A program made the position numbers and the translations under genes. A stretch of 64,000 bases of DNA from Steromphala cineraria (lineage: Eukaryota; Mollusca; Gastropoda; Trochida; Trochidae). Positions 1 through 11,000 of this stretch are shown piece by piece. Under the pieces are notes generated by a model. That model saw only the letters and a list, made by a program, of their open reading frames with translations, was not told the DNA's origin and searched no databases. The stretch is from positions 17,392,328-17,456,327 of the forward strand of contig OU744731.1 of the NCBI GenBank assembly GCA_916613615.1. The letters are read 5' to 3'. Every line of letters begins with the position of its first letter. The stretch's first letter is position 1.

Positions 1-520
1 TTGGCTAAAAATGAGTACTCTTTTGGAAAACTGTTACAAGTCCTGTCCGGCTCACAACTTCTAAATTAATCATCACATATTGATCAAATTTGATATGGAG
101 ATACATAATCACATTAAGCTGTGTCATGAAGAACAATTTTGAAAATATTTTAATAAAATTTTGACTATTTTGGCCAAAAATGAGGGCTCTGTTGGAAAAC
201 TGTTACAAGTCCTGTCCATCTCACAACTTCTAAACTAATCATCACATATTGATCAAATTTGATATGGAGATACATACACATATGAAGGTGTGTCACGAAG
301 AACAATTTTGAAAATATTTTTTATAAAATTTTGCCTTTTTTGGCAAAAAATGAGGGCTCTGTTGGAAATCTGTTACAAGTCCTATTCTGCTCACTACTTC
401 TAAACTAATCATCACATATTGATAAAATTTGATATTGAGATACATAATCATATGAATCGAAGGTGTGTCATGAAGAACCATTTTGAAAATATGTTTGTTT
501 ACATATGATCAAATTGATCT
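1..520. repeat. About 3 tandem copies of a 175-bp repeat
   Basis: A unit of about 175 bp is repeated three times; each copy contains AAAATGAG, CTGTTACAAGTCCT, CATCACATATTGAT and TGATATGGAGATACATA. Copies differ by scattered substitutions. The content resembles the core repeats of the CCGT-type elements found elsewhere in the window, but no microsatellite or terminus is visible, so it may be the inside of an element that begins before the window. No coding potential. 521-628 is unremarkable AT-rich sequence. Confidence 0.8.
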
Positions 521-628
521 TGGAGATCAAAATACATAATACATAAATTCATTCGTTTTAATTTTAATTTTGTCAGTTAACTTGAATTATGCCCAATAGT
601 GAATATAAAGTTGGTATCATTTAGTTTT

Positions 629-1995
629 TATACCCCCGCTACGACGTAGTCGGGGGTATATAGCGCTCCGCGTGTCCGTCCGTGCGTCCGTCCGTCCGTG
701 CGTGCGTGCGTGCGTGCGTCCGTCCGAAATCGTTTCCGGAGCATTACTCAAAAACTATACCACTTAGAAACTTCAAATTTGGTATGGAAGTAGCCTATAT
801 GGTGCTGTGGTGCCTTTTAGGGGTTTCAGCTCAATGGTCCAAATAATTTTTGAAATTTTGACCAAAAACGGTCCGATTTTTGGACTTTGTCTCGTTTCCG
901 GAGCATAACTCAAAAACTGTACCACTTAGAAACTTCAAATTTGGTATGGAAGTAGCCTATATGGTGCTGTGGTGCCTTTTAGGGGTTTCAGCTCAATGGT
1001 CCAAATAATTTTTGAAATTTTGACCAAAAACGGTCCGATTTTTGGACTTTGTCTCGTTTCCGGAGCATAACTCAAAAACTGTACCACTAAGAAACTTCAA
1101 ATTTGGTATGGAAGTAGCTTATATAGTGCTGTGGTGCCTTTTAGGGGTTTCAGCTCAATGGTCCAAATAATTTTTGAAATTTTGACCAAAAACGGTCCGA
1201 TTTTTGGACTTTGTCTCGTTTCCGGAGCATAACTCAAAAACTGTACCACTTAGAAACTTCAAATTTGGTATGGAAGTAGCCTATATGGTGCTGTGGTGCC
1301 TTTTAGGGGTTTCAGCTCAATGGTCCAAATAATTTTTGAAATTTTGACCAAAAACGGTCTGATTTTTGGACTTTGTCTCGTTTCAGGAGCATTACTAAAA
1401 TAATATACCACTTAGAAACTACAAATTTGGTATGGAAGTAGCCTATATGGTGCTGTTGTGCCTTTTAGGGGTTTCAGCTCAATGTTCTGAATAATTTTTG
1501 AAATTTTGACCAAAAACGGTCCAATTTTTGTTTTGTTGTTTCCGGAGCATATATAAATACCAAATGACTTGCACACTTCAAATTTGGTATGGAAGTATAC
1601 AGTCGAACCTCAGATACCCGGACTCCATATATCCGTAAATCTCACCTTACGGACAAAGATTTTTCAAACAATGTGTCTATATTTCTTAAGAAAAATGACC
1701 CAGTTAACAGGACGATTCGCTATTGGGACGATTTTCAACTGTAAACAAAACAAGCTTCGACTGTATAGTGCTGTTGTGCCTTTTAGGGGTAATTCCAGGG
1801 TTCCCAGAATTTTATTCAAAAACTACATAGCCGCGGATGTTATGAAGTAAAATAGTTTTTAGGTTTGCAAGACCATTGTGTTCAAAGTCATAATCATTCA
1901 ACGAGTAATTTTCATAAATTTTCAAATTAATGTTACGTGAAGGCGGTCAAACTACAGACGGGGGTATGTGAGCCGTGCTCACTTTTGCCTTGTTT
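629..1995 (+). mobile_element. CCGT-type (pearl/CvA, Helentron-associated-like) element, family A
   Basis: It begins TATACCCCCGCTACGACGTA with its own partial palindrome. A (CCGT/GCGT)n tract follows at 665-725, then about five tandem cores of about 161 bp (each with CGTTTCCGGAGCAT, AACTTCAAATTTGGTATGG, GTGCCTTTTAGGGGTTTCAG). It ends ACGGGGGTATGTGAGCCGTG, CTCAC and CTTGTTT. The GGGGGTAT end complements the start, and a small hairpin lies just before the end. Non-coding. The class name rests on known bivalve elements of this architecture; a library search would settle it. Confidence 0.75.
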
Positions 1996-2400
1996 GATTA
2001 GAACAGTTTCCTTCATATCCTTGAAAATTTGCGTTATTTTGTGTGACATAAATTAATCGGCAGTATGATAAGGAAAACCTCAAAAGTTCAAGAGTTTGAT
2101 GTCATGTAACAATGGTCTGACGTCATGAGTTCTTATATGACGTCACACTGTTACCGTGGTGACGGGCTCTTCCAAGCATGAAATTGGCCTTTTTTGACGT
2201 AATGAGAAGGATTTCATCATATAATGAATAGAATTTCTGTCAATTCTTGACAAATACCATCTTTATTTCATCTAGAGAGGTAGAAAAGTTAAACATTTGA
2301 ATTCACTTGTGGCTGCGCCACTCATGAAAATGTAAACTTTCTACCTCACTCGATGAGATAAACATGGTATTAGTCAAGGAAAGACAGATATCCTCTATCT
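1996..2400. other. Non-coding stretch, nothing recognised
   Basis: I see no exon-like frame, RNA gene or repeat here apart from a run of TGACGTCA-like words around 2095-2200 (for example TGACGTCAC), which resemble CRE sites but occur in repetitive surroundings. Confidence 0.5.
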
Positions 2401-2525
2401 CCATGGGTAAGTAAGATTAATAGAGAGGGTCCAATGCTAAGGCATCAGTAAGCAAGATGCATAGACAGGGTCTAAGGCTTCATGGGCATTAGTAAGATTT
2501 ATAGAGGGGGTCCAATGTTTAAATA

Positions 2526-2701
2526 GGTATATACCGGTAATAGATATACCCACACTCTCCGAGATGTATCGCTCAATACACCTCCTGTTTGAATTGTGGG
2601 TCTTCCAGGTGTAACGTAGCAGGGCCGAGTATCTAAGATTGAAACAGGAGGTGTATTGAGTGATGCACCAAGGAAAGTGTGGGTATATCTGACTCTATAC
2701 C
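2526..2701. mobile_element. Small TIR element (fold-back), family X
   Basis: Two arms of about 60 bases face each other: AGATATACCCACACTCTCC, then GTATCGCTCAATACACCTCC on the left, and the complement (GGAGGTGTATTGAGTGATGC, then GTGTGGGTATATCT) on the right. Only about 55 bases separate them. The same terminal sequence is found at 52113, so this is a dispersed family. No coding capacity; a MITE-like non-autonomous element is the simplest reading. Confidence 0.8.
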
Positions 2702-2937
2702 TCTCTCCGGTCAAGTTATGTTTGATGAAAAAGAGCTGTCCACTGTTCTCTTTGTAAATATGTCTTGACCTAACTAGATCAAAAGAATATTAACAATACT
2801 CTTGTAATAATGTTATATTGGCTACATTACATTAAAATTTGATACAAACTAGTACCTATACATAGGTTTATTGTCTTATATAGGAAAATATAACAATCCA
2901 GATATGACTCAACCAAAATGTACCACTTATTGTATCA

Positions 2938-3012
2938 ATCCTCAGTAGCTCAGTTGATAGCGGCGTTGCATCGCAACATAAAGGCCCCCGGTTTGATTTT
3001 CACTTTGGTGGT
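2938..3012 (+). repeat. tRNA-derived SINE-like sequence
   Basis: TAGCTCAGTTGATAG at 2946-2960 resembles a tRNA A box and GGTTTGATTTTC at 2990-3001 a decayed B box, spaced as in a tRNA. I could not form an acceptor stem, so it is probably a SINE head or tRNA pseudogene. Confidence 0.5.
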
Positions 3013-3639
3013 TAACATTTAAAAAAAAAAATAGATTCTAAATTTTACAACTCTGTTGATTTGCCAAAGTTGAAGATCTCTTCGTCTGACTTATTGTGGG
3101 TGAGCAATAAATACAGTGGATTAGAAAAGTTGAGGTTCATTGGTCAATACACTTAATAGAAACCATATCAACAAGACGGAAAGTTGGGTATAACAACTAT
3201 AAGATAAATAGAAAAGGATAGCTTTAAGCATTAGTAAGAAGGACAGAGAGAATCCAATGTTTAGTAAGTGAACTGGAGAGGGTCAAATAATAAGGCATTA
3301 GTAAGTAAACTAGAACTTATCGTGGTTCCAATACTTACACAATAGTAACTAAACTTGAGAGGATACAATATTTAGGCATGAGTAAGTAGACTGGAGAGGG
3401 TCCACTATTTAGGGATTAGTAAGTAAACTGGAGAGGGTCCAATAATTAGGCATTAGTAAGTGCACTTGACAGGATCCAATATTTAGGCATTATTTAAATG
3501 AACTCGAGAGTGTTCAGTATTTAGGCATGTTTAAGTGAACTAGATGTGATTCAATGACACCAATTCTTTGACATTTGTAAATAAAATAGAGAGCGTCCAC
3601 TGAAACAATCCCAAAACGTAGTACACACATAACAAGTAC

Positions 3640-4745
3640 AGAACTAACTACTCCACAAACTGTTCATCCCTGGTCTCTCTCTTCTTGCTCCACAGTTATA
3701 GAACATGTGTTGGGTAAAGAACACAATATTGATGCATAAGTAAGTGAACTTTAGAGGGTCCAATGGTACCAATATTTTTTTAAGTATTCATGACTAAGAT
3801 TATAAAGAGAGGGTCCACTTGTCATAATACAAACATGATAAGTAAAATTTGACAGAACTAAAACTCCACAAACTGTTCATCCCTGGTCTCTCTCTTCTTG
3901 CTCCACAGTTATAGAACATGTGTTGGGTAAAGAACACAATATTGATGCATAAGTAAGTGAACTTTAGAGGGTCCAATGGTACCAATATTTTTTTAAGTAT
4001 TCATGACTAAGATTATAAAGAGAGGGTCCACTTGTCATAATACAAACATGATAAGTAAAATTTGACAGAACTAAAACTCCACAAACTGTTCATCCCTGGT
4101 CTCTCTCTTCTTGCTCCACAGTTATAGAACATGTGTTGGGTAAAGAACACAATATTGATGCATAAGTAAGTGAACTTTAGAGGGTCCAATGGTACCAATA
4201 TTTTTTTAAGTATTCATGACTAAGATTATAAAGAGAGGGTCCACTTGTCATAATACAAACATGATAAGTAAAATTTGACAGAACTAAAACTCCACAAACT
4301 GTTCATCCCTGGTCTCTCTCTTCTTGCTCCACAGTTATAGAACATGTGTTGGGTAAAGAACACAATATTGATGCATAAGTAAGTGAACTTTAGAGGGTCC
4401 AATGGTACCAATATTTTTTTAAGTATTCATGACTAAGATTATAAAGAGAGGGTCCACTTGTCATAATACAAACATGATAAGTAAAATTTGACAGAACTAA
4501 AACTCCACAAACTGTTCATCCCTGGTCTCTCTCTTCTTGAACCACAGTTATAGAACATGTGTTGGGTAAAGAACACAATATTTATGCATTAGTAAGTGAA
4601 CTTGAGAGGGTCCAATGGTACCAATATTTTTTTTGTATTCATGAGTAAGTTAGAGAGGGTCCATATATGCAGTCATAATATAGACATGATAAGGAAAATA
4701 CTCTACAGAATGTTCATCCCTGGTCTCTCTCTTCTTGTTCCACAG
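3640..4745 (+). repeat. 213-bp tandem array of exon-1 acceptor copies
   Basis: Five units start at 213-bp intervals, with pseudo-acceptors ending at 3695, 3908, 4121, 4334 and 4547; the sixth acceptor (4745) is the real one for exon 1. Each unit has CATCCCTGGTCTCTCTCTTC, CTCCACAG, then TTATAGAACATGTGTTGGGT, a degenerate copy of the start of exon 1 that would read (V)IEHVLGKEHNIDA and a stop. Each then carries AAGTAAGTGAAC, a consensus donor. The middle units are nearly identical, pointing to recent amplification or homogenisation. Confidence 0.93.
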
Positions 4746-5015
4746 TTATAGAGCGAGTGTTGAGTAAGGAACACAAGCTCAAGGGCCGAGTCCTTGAAGT
4801 CTGTCTGTACACACCCCCAGCACCATCACCTGAACCAGTGACAGAGGAAGATCCACAGGGTCCACCAGACACAATCGTGGTCCGGAATATTGGGTCCATC
4901 ACAGATGAAACACTGACCATGTACTTTGAGAACAAGAGGAAAGGAGGAGGAGATGTAAGGGATATACAGAGGGTTGGAGATGATACTGTACACATCACAT
5001 TTGAGATTCCTGAAG
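4746..5015 (+). CDS. PARP14: Exon 1: end of upstream RRM, linker, start of RRM A
   Basis: Acceptor TTGTTCCACAG, donor GAAG|GTAGG, phase 1 on both sides (residues 1-89). It opens with IERVLSKEHKLKGRVLEV, the last helix and strand of an RRM whose first half must be upstream. A proline-rich linker (TPPAPSPEPVTEEDPQGPP) follows, then RRM A with RNP2-like TIVVRNI and the family hallmark LTMYFENKRKGGG. The reading frame is fixed by the domain match and by joining to exon 2. The 213-bp array immediately upstream holds five degenerate copies of this exon's acceptor and first bases. Confidence 0.93.
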
Positions 5016-8000
5016 GTAGGAACATATTTAGAGATGATTAACCAATAAGTGGGTAAAATTTGAAATTAGTTTGAACGTTTTGTTTCCAATGTTCCACGTG
5101 ACTTATGGCATTGCAAAGCATTTGGCTGTCCAATTGTCAGGCTGAAAACTTTGTACATTTTCTACTTCTTCTACAGAGCCACTGACTGTGGAAATTTGAA
5201 TTTTTTTTATAAGGACTCCATGACAAATGAGGATAATAAGAAATTACGGTTGTAATGATAGATCAACTAGCGACTTGTTGTGAAAGTTGCTTAGCTGATA
5301 GTACTTTATCGATGGTAATTTCTGAAATTAGTATAGTATTGATAGCATGTATAACTATGGATTGTATCAAAATACTTGTCAATTCAACTGTTACTCAAAA
5401 ATCATGTCTTTTATCATTTGGAAAATACGGGAACATATTAAATAGATCATTGAGAGGTTACAGCAACCAGAAGATACAGCAGATTACCTTCTTGTTGCAA
5501 ATTAAAAATTACATTTTCCACAAATGCAGCTGAATTTGAAATCAACACAAACAAAGCAGCAAAATCTTCCTTTCCTTTATTGATAAACTATCGCAATAGT
5601 AGCCTTCCATAGCCTATTGCTATTGCAATAGTCACTCCTATCGCTATTACAATAGTTCCTTGGCTGTCAATAGTCACACCTGTAAGAAATAAAACAATGA
5701 TATTTTGATGCTTCCAGTTGTTGAGAGTGTTCTCCAGAAGGCCCCTCACAGATTTGAGAACCAGGATCTGGATGTGTCAGTATATTTCCCGGAGAAAGTG
5801 TCTGCAGAACCTCCCCCACCCCCGACCACTGTGTTTGTTCGGGGCTGCAGAGGTGTTGGCAAGGAACTGTTAGAGATGTACTTTGAGAGTAGGCGCCGCA
5901 GTGGAGGAGGCGAGCTCGAAGGTTACATAACGGGAGATGATGAGGAAGGATTCCTGGTCACCTTCAAAGATCCAGAAAGTAAGATTTAAGAAAGCGTTAA
6001 ATAAAGGTCATTCTGTCCCCAAAGAGGGAGCCTAAGTGATAAGTTACTGATTAATACTCTCTGTTGTAAAAATAGCTGTTCTCTGGCCTGAGTTGATGCA
6101 TACATTCTTAGTTGTACAATCAGCTACATTGTTTCAAAAGTACAAATGCTGCTAATAGCTGAAATATTGCCCAAACTGCATAAAACCCTAACTCACTCAC
6201 TCAAAAGTACCGTGTGAATGTTCCAGGAACCTAAGGACAGCTCTGATTACAGGAAATTTTAAAGGAGGATATTATGACTTATGATATACGCAAAAAGGTT
6301 TTAACTTATCTGTTGTCAAGTTTAAAAATATAAAACACAAATTCGCTCATTGCTTTTTCCTTTTATATATATATATTTTATATATTTTATGCAGTCACTC
6401 TATAATTTTTTATATAATATGTATATGAAAATGTACAATTTTCCTTTTTCTGTATGTCTATTTTTCAACAGACTAAGTATCTGTCTTTGTTGTACAGTTG
6501 CAACTGCAGTGTGTTTGCGAGGACACAGTATCAACGAAAAGCCACTCCAAGTGAGCTTAGTGACTCAGCAAGCAAACAAACATCCACAGTCGGCCTCTCG
6601 ATTGCCCATCAGTTATGACAAAGATCTGTATTGGGTCTCTAGCTCTGGTACGTTCCTATGTTGTAACTCTATCTAAAGCAAAACAAAATGGAATCTCTTT
6701 ATGTTATCCGAAATTGTTAGGATTTATTGGTAAACGTGAAAAGACAAATACTTTTTCAACAAAAAGGCCATTTATAGATTGTCCTGATTGTCCTCTGCCT
6801 TCAGAAGATGATGAAGAGACACTTAAAGAGACACAGAGTATGTTGATAGGATCACATATGTCAAATTTTGAAATCAATGTTATTACATCGGGAACCACTA
6901 ACTGTTACTGAAAATAAATAGTTAAAGGTCAATCAGTACATTAAAGCGAAAATACGGCCATTCGAAAACCGGACAATGTGGCTCGAGTGGCGCGCGCAAA
7001 TACGCCAAACGTAATTTTGAAACCTTGTCATAAGCTGACAGTAGTGTTGGGAATCGAGCCCTAACACCCTAATCGATTATCGAGGTCATCTGGCGATCAA
7101 TTATCGATAAATGATCGACTAGATATATAAATCAACACGTGGAATTCATGAAGACAAGACACGCTGGATGAGACGACGCCTGTCAAGTTCAACTGCTACG
7201 ACATTGCTTGTAAAAGATCGTGAAGAGTATAACTTACTTTTCCTATCTGCATTAAAAATAAAGGACGTTGGTAATCTTAGAATAATTGTCAATTGACAAT
7301 ACATAAAGTCATAAACCCATACAGGTATAGTTTGATGGCACACATAGTCACATACCGTGTCAAATCGTTGAAAACAACCACCGCATTCCAAACAAATCTC
7401 TCGGGTCAAAATGTGTGGGAAATTGAGAACGGAGTCTACGAGATAAAATTCAGATTGAGCTGCCAACAATTGGCCTTCGACCAGCATTTGGCCTTCTGTA
7501 AAATAAAAAATAGGCCTATTTAAATGTGTTTCTTGAAGCGAACACGTGTGGGAGACATGACAGCAGTCATTTTGTTGACAGTTTCATCATCACTCATCAA
7601 CCAATCATATCACTTGCTTTCATCACGTGATGTTATGACGAACGAGTATTCATTGTTTTTAAAATCACACTTTCAAAAGCTTATAACGCATTGAAATAAA
7701 TTACTTAAAAATCACGTTTGACACACTGAAAACAATCACAGAAGCTTTTTACGAGTGACTGTGTATATCGTGAACTTTATTGACCACATAGGCCTACTTT
7801 TGGATATAGTAGATTGATGTATGTATTCCATGTTTTTTATCATTGCATTTGAAGAGATTTATTGAGAAAATAACAGACAAAAGAAAACAGTTTATTCACA
7901 TAGTGAAAATGTCAAAAATAATTTGTAAAATCAGTAAACACGAGCTATTAAAAACATTTCTTCAATCTTTATTCACAACATTTAATGAAAATTCATTCTC

Positions 8001-11000
8001 ACGTAAACATTTATGTGTAAGGGCACTGTCAAAACGTAACTATCTGATTTAATGGGTATGACCGCACCTGATGAGAGCTACAGGCGGAAAGAGAAAAAAT
8101 GACTGCTCCCTCACAAAGCTATAAATAGACTTGACTTCCTGTAATACGGTAGTCAGGCGATGATGCGATTTCGTGTCAACTTAGAGGTATTTCCAAAGCT
8201 TGCATGTACAGCAATTGTTTGTTATTTTTGAATATTAAATTCAGTGTAATCGATTTGGATTTTTAATGATCGATAATCGGATTTGAAGCCTCAAACGATC
8301 AATACACCGATTATTTGATCGATCGGTGCACCACTAGCTGACAGGAAGATATATTCGGTTCGATACTGTTTATTAGGTATTGTAACTAATAGGTAGATTA
8401 ATTGGATGCATAATTTCGAATATTAAACGTATTTGAGATATTTTCTTGATTTTTCCATAAAATCAAGCATTTTAGAGATATTTTTGCAAGTCCAGTGATG
8501 AGATATGAACTTCAATCAGCATATTAGATATTTTTTAGCTTATCAAAACCAAATAAAATTTTAAGAAAGATACTCTGTGTCACTTTAACAATACTCTAAT
8601 ATGGGAGTTTGTGTTTATCTTGACATGCTGTACTCTTAAAAAAGCACTAGCATATTTTATTGCTTCAAGTTTGCCATACTGAATATATAGGTTTTAGCCT
8701 TATATTTTATCTAAACAGGGTAAAAATATTATCACTTTGGTATTAAGCGAAAACCACTCGCGACCATTTTTGTGTGAACACCTTTTATTCATTTGAGGTT
8801 GGATATGGACTGACCATGGTACATTGTTTAGGAACTGTTTAAACTGTTTCCTTTCATTTTATCTTGCATTTCGTAAAAAGAAACTTTTTGCTGAGATAAT
8901 TTTGTTGAGCTGCATGCCCCTTTAATTCTGTGTGAATAAAGAAATTCTGCACTGTTGCTGCATGTGGTTCTGCAGATGACGATGCAGAGGATGACAGCAT
9001 GTATGTGCTGGAGGTGAAAGGAATCACACACGACATGTCGGAGGACACGCTTGAGCTCTTTTTCGAGAACCGAAGGCGGAGCGGGGGAGGAGAGACTGAA
9101 TGTGTTGAGCTGGATAGAGCCTCGGGGACTCTTCTTGTCTACTTTAATGAACCCAATGGTAAGTGTTATATTCTGTTACCCGTTCAAGCAAGAAATAAGG
9201 CTCAAAAGTGTGTTTGTCTTTTTTTATTGGTGAGTTGGGCCTATGGTCATTGTCGGATAGTTGTCATCTTTTATGCTTATCATAACATTTTACCTTAAAT
9301 TTTCAAAAGAAAAAAAATATTTTTGGTATCTACTCTATTGCATCTCTTATAAGAAACCCCAAAGCTAAAAACAAATGATGTGAAGTGAGGTGATCTGAGG
9401 TTTAATTTCCCTTTCAAGAGTATATTTCACTTATATTGCTGCTAGTATTATTGCAAGGAGAAAGCCCACAACACCAATGTGACTATGTATTGCGGTGAAA
9501 CCTGCGAGTGTCGACTTGAACTAGCGAACCATGGGTGGTACTGCGCTGAAATTCAGTGCAACATTGCACCCAAACCTTTCTGCATGTAGAACAGGCAGAA
9601 TTTGAACCATGGATCTCTTGATCCAAAACCAAACGCGCTAACCACTGTGCCCCATAAAAAAAGGATGATTTTGATATCATTTTATGCACAACTCTACCAT
9701 CCATCGAAAGCCTCTTAGAGCATTTGGCTCTATATTCCAGTTGTCAAAAGAGTTCTCCAGAAAGCCCCCCTACTCCTGGACAATAAACAACTCAGTGTCT
9801 CCGCCTACCTACCGGGGTCCCAGCAGGAGGTCAGTCAGGACTCACCACTGAAGGGGTTGAAGGACGGGGCGGTGGTGATGATCTCTGGGTTCGACAGTGA
9901 AAGCTCTGATGAGACATTAGAGCTGTACTTTGAAAACAAACGTAGAAGTGGAGGTGAAGAGATCCAGGAGATGAGGACTGTGGAGACTGAAGAGGGATGT
10001 GTCAAGTACATCGTGTACAAGAGTACTGAAGGTAGGTAACTTGGATGAAGATTACCGTATATTTCAATGTACACGGCGACCTCGTTCATAAGGCGACCCC
10101 CTTTCTCAGCCCCCCAAATTGCTGCCAAAATCATATATCTCATTTATAAGGGACCCCCCTTCTAGCAGGTCGTTGAAACAGTCGACATGACAGACAACGT
10201 GTTGACAAGATTGCGTAAGGGTAAATTTAGGTCGGTAATTTTTAAGTGAAATGTCATGTGTAATTAAAAATAATGTTTGTTATTTTATTCAATGATTCAT
10301 CATTTGCTTCTGATAACAAGCAAGGCTACAGTCAACAAACTCCCATTACTGTGTCATGTTTTGTTTTCATCATTCTCATTCAGAAATCTAAACAAACTTT
10401 CAGTCATTGTAGTGGTAATGCTATATTTGTTTCCAGCCTTTTCATTGGTTAAAAGAACGGAAGCTAAGTAATAGTGCACCAATCCGAAAATCTAACACAA
10501 ATTGCATATTGAAAAAACCTAACCACTGTAAAGAATAATTGCTGCTGTTATACATCGCTTTCATAATTGTATTTGGGCAGCATAACTTTTGTTAAATATA
10601 TGCATAGAGAAAAATATAGTCACAATATCAGTCATCAAAACAAATTAATCATTATAAATTTATTGTTATCTATAATTATGTCAAGTTAATTCATCACAAG
10701 GTTCTATCTCGTGTGACACCGACACTAACATTACATGTTATCGGCCAGCAAACATGTGTTGAATATTTCCGTTGGTCCGGTACATGGATAATTTTGATTG
10801 ATAAGTTATTTTGAATTTTCATTCATATTTCTCTCTATATTTTCATTTAGAAAGAACAATTAAACAAAGGTATTTTACTTTACAAGATTAAATTTGAGAT
10901 GACATCGATGATTGTGTAATGGACATCCGGTGTAAACATTGACTCACTTGACTTGTTGGGTTGGCAGATACCCCTCGCTTGGCCTCTAGTTTTTTACCTT

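Larger units (their letters stand above)
2400..3600. repeat. Degenerate short satellite with GTAAGT and GAGAGGGTCC
   Basis: Irregular tandem units of roughly 45-60 bp carry GGCATTAGTAAGT, GAACTGGAGAGGGTCC and AATATTTAGG, best at 3225-3560 and also around 2405-2520. The same words occur in the 213-bp array downstream, so that array seems to have grown from this satellite plus an exon edge. The satellite is interrupted by the small inverted-repeat element at 2526-2701 and a tRNA-like sequence near 2940. Confidence 0.7.

Noticed and set aside
3800..4411. Three identical 61-codon minus-strand open frames
   Set aside because: They are the antisense of the 213-bp array and are identical because the units are; no protein features.
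1..4745. A start codon or first exon of the PARP gene upstream of 4746
   Set aside because: I found no RRM-like first half (YFE..SGGG pattern) or splice-compatible exon ending in phase 1; only repeats are visible, so the 5' end is probably outside the window.
3640..4745. CRISPR-like array
   Set aside because: The units are 213-bp direct tandem repeats with no spacers, in an animal genome.
7146..7487. 113-codon minus-strand frame inside the hAT element, considered as transposase
   Set aside because: No hAT dimerisation or catalytic motif visible; length and composition fit chance.
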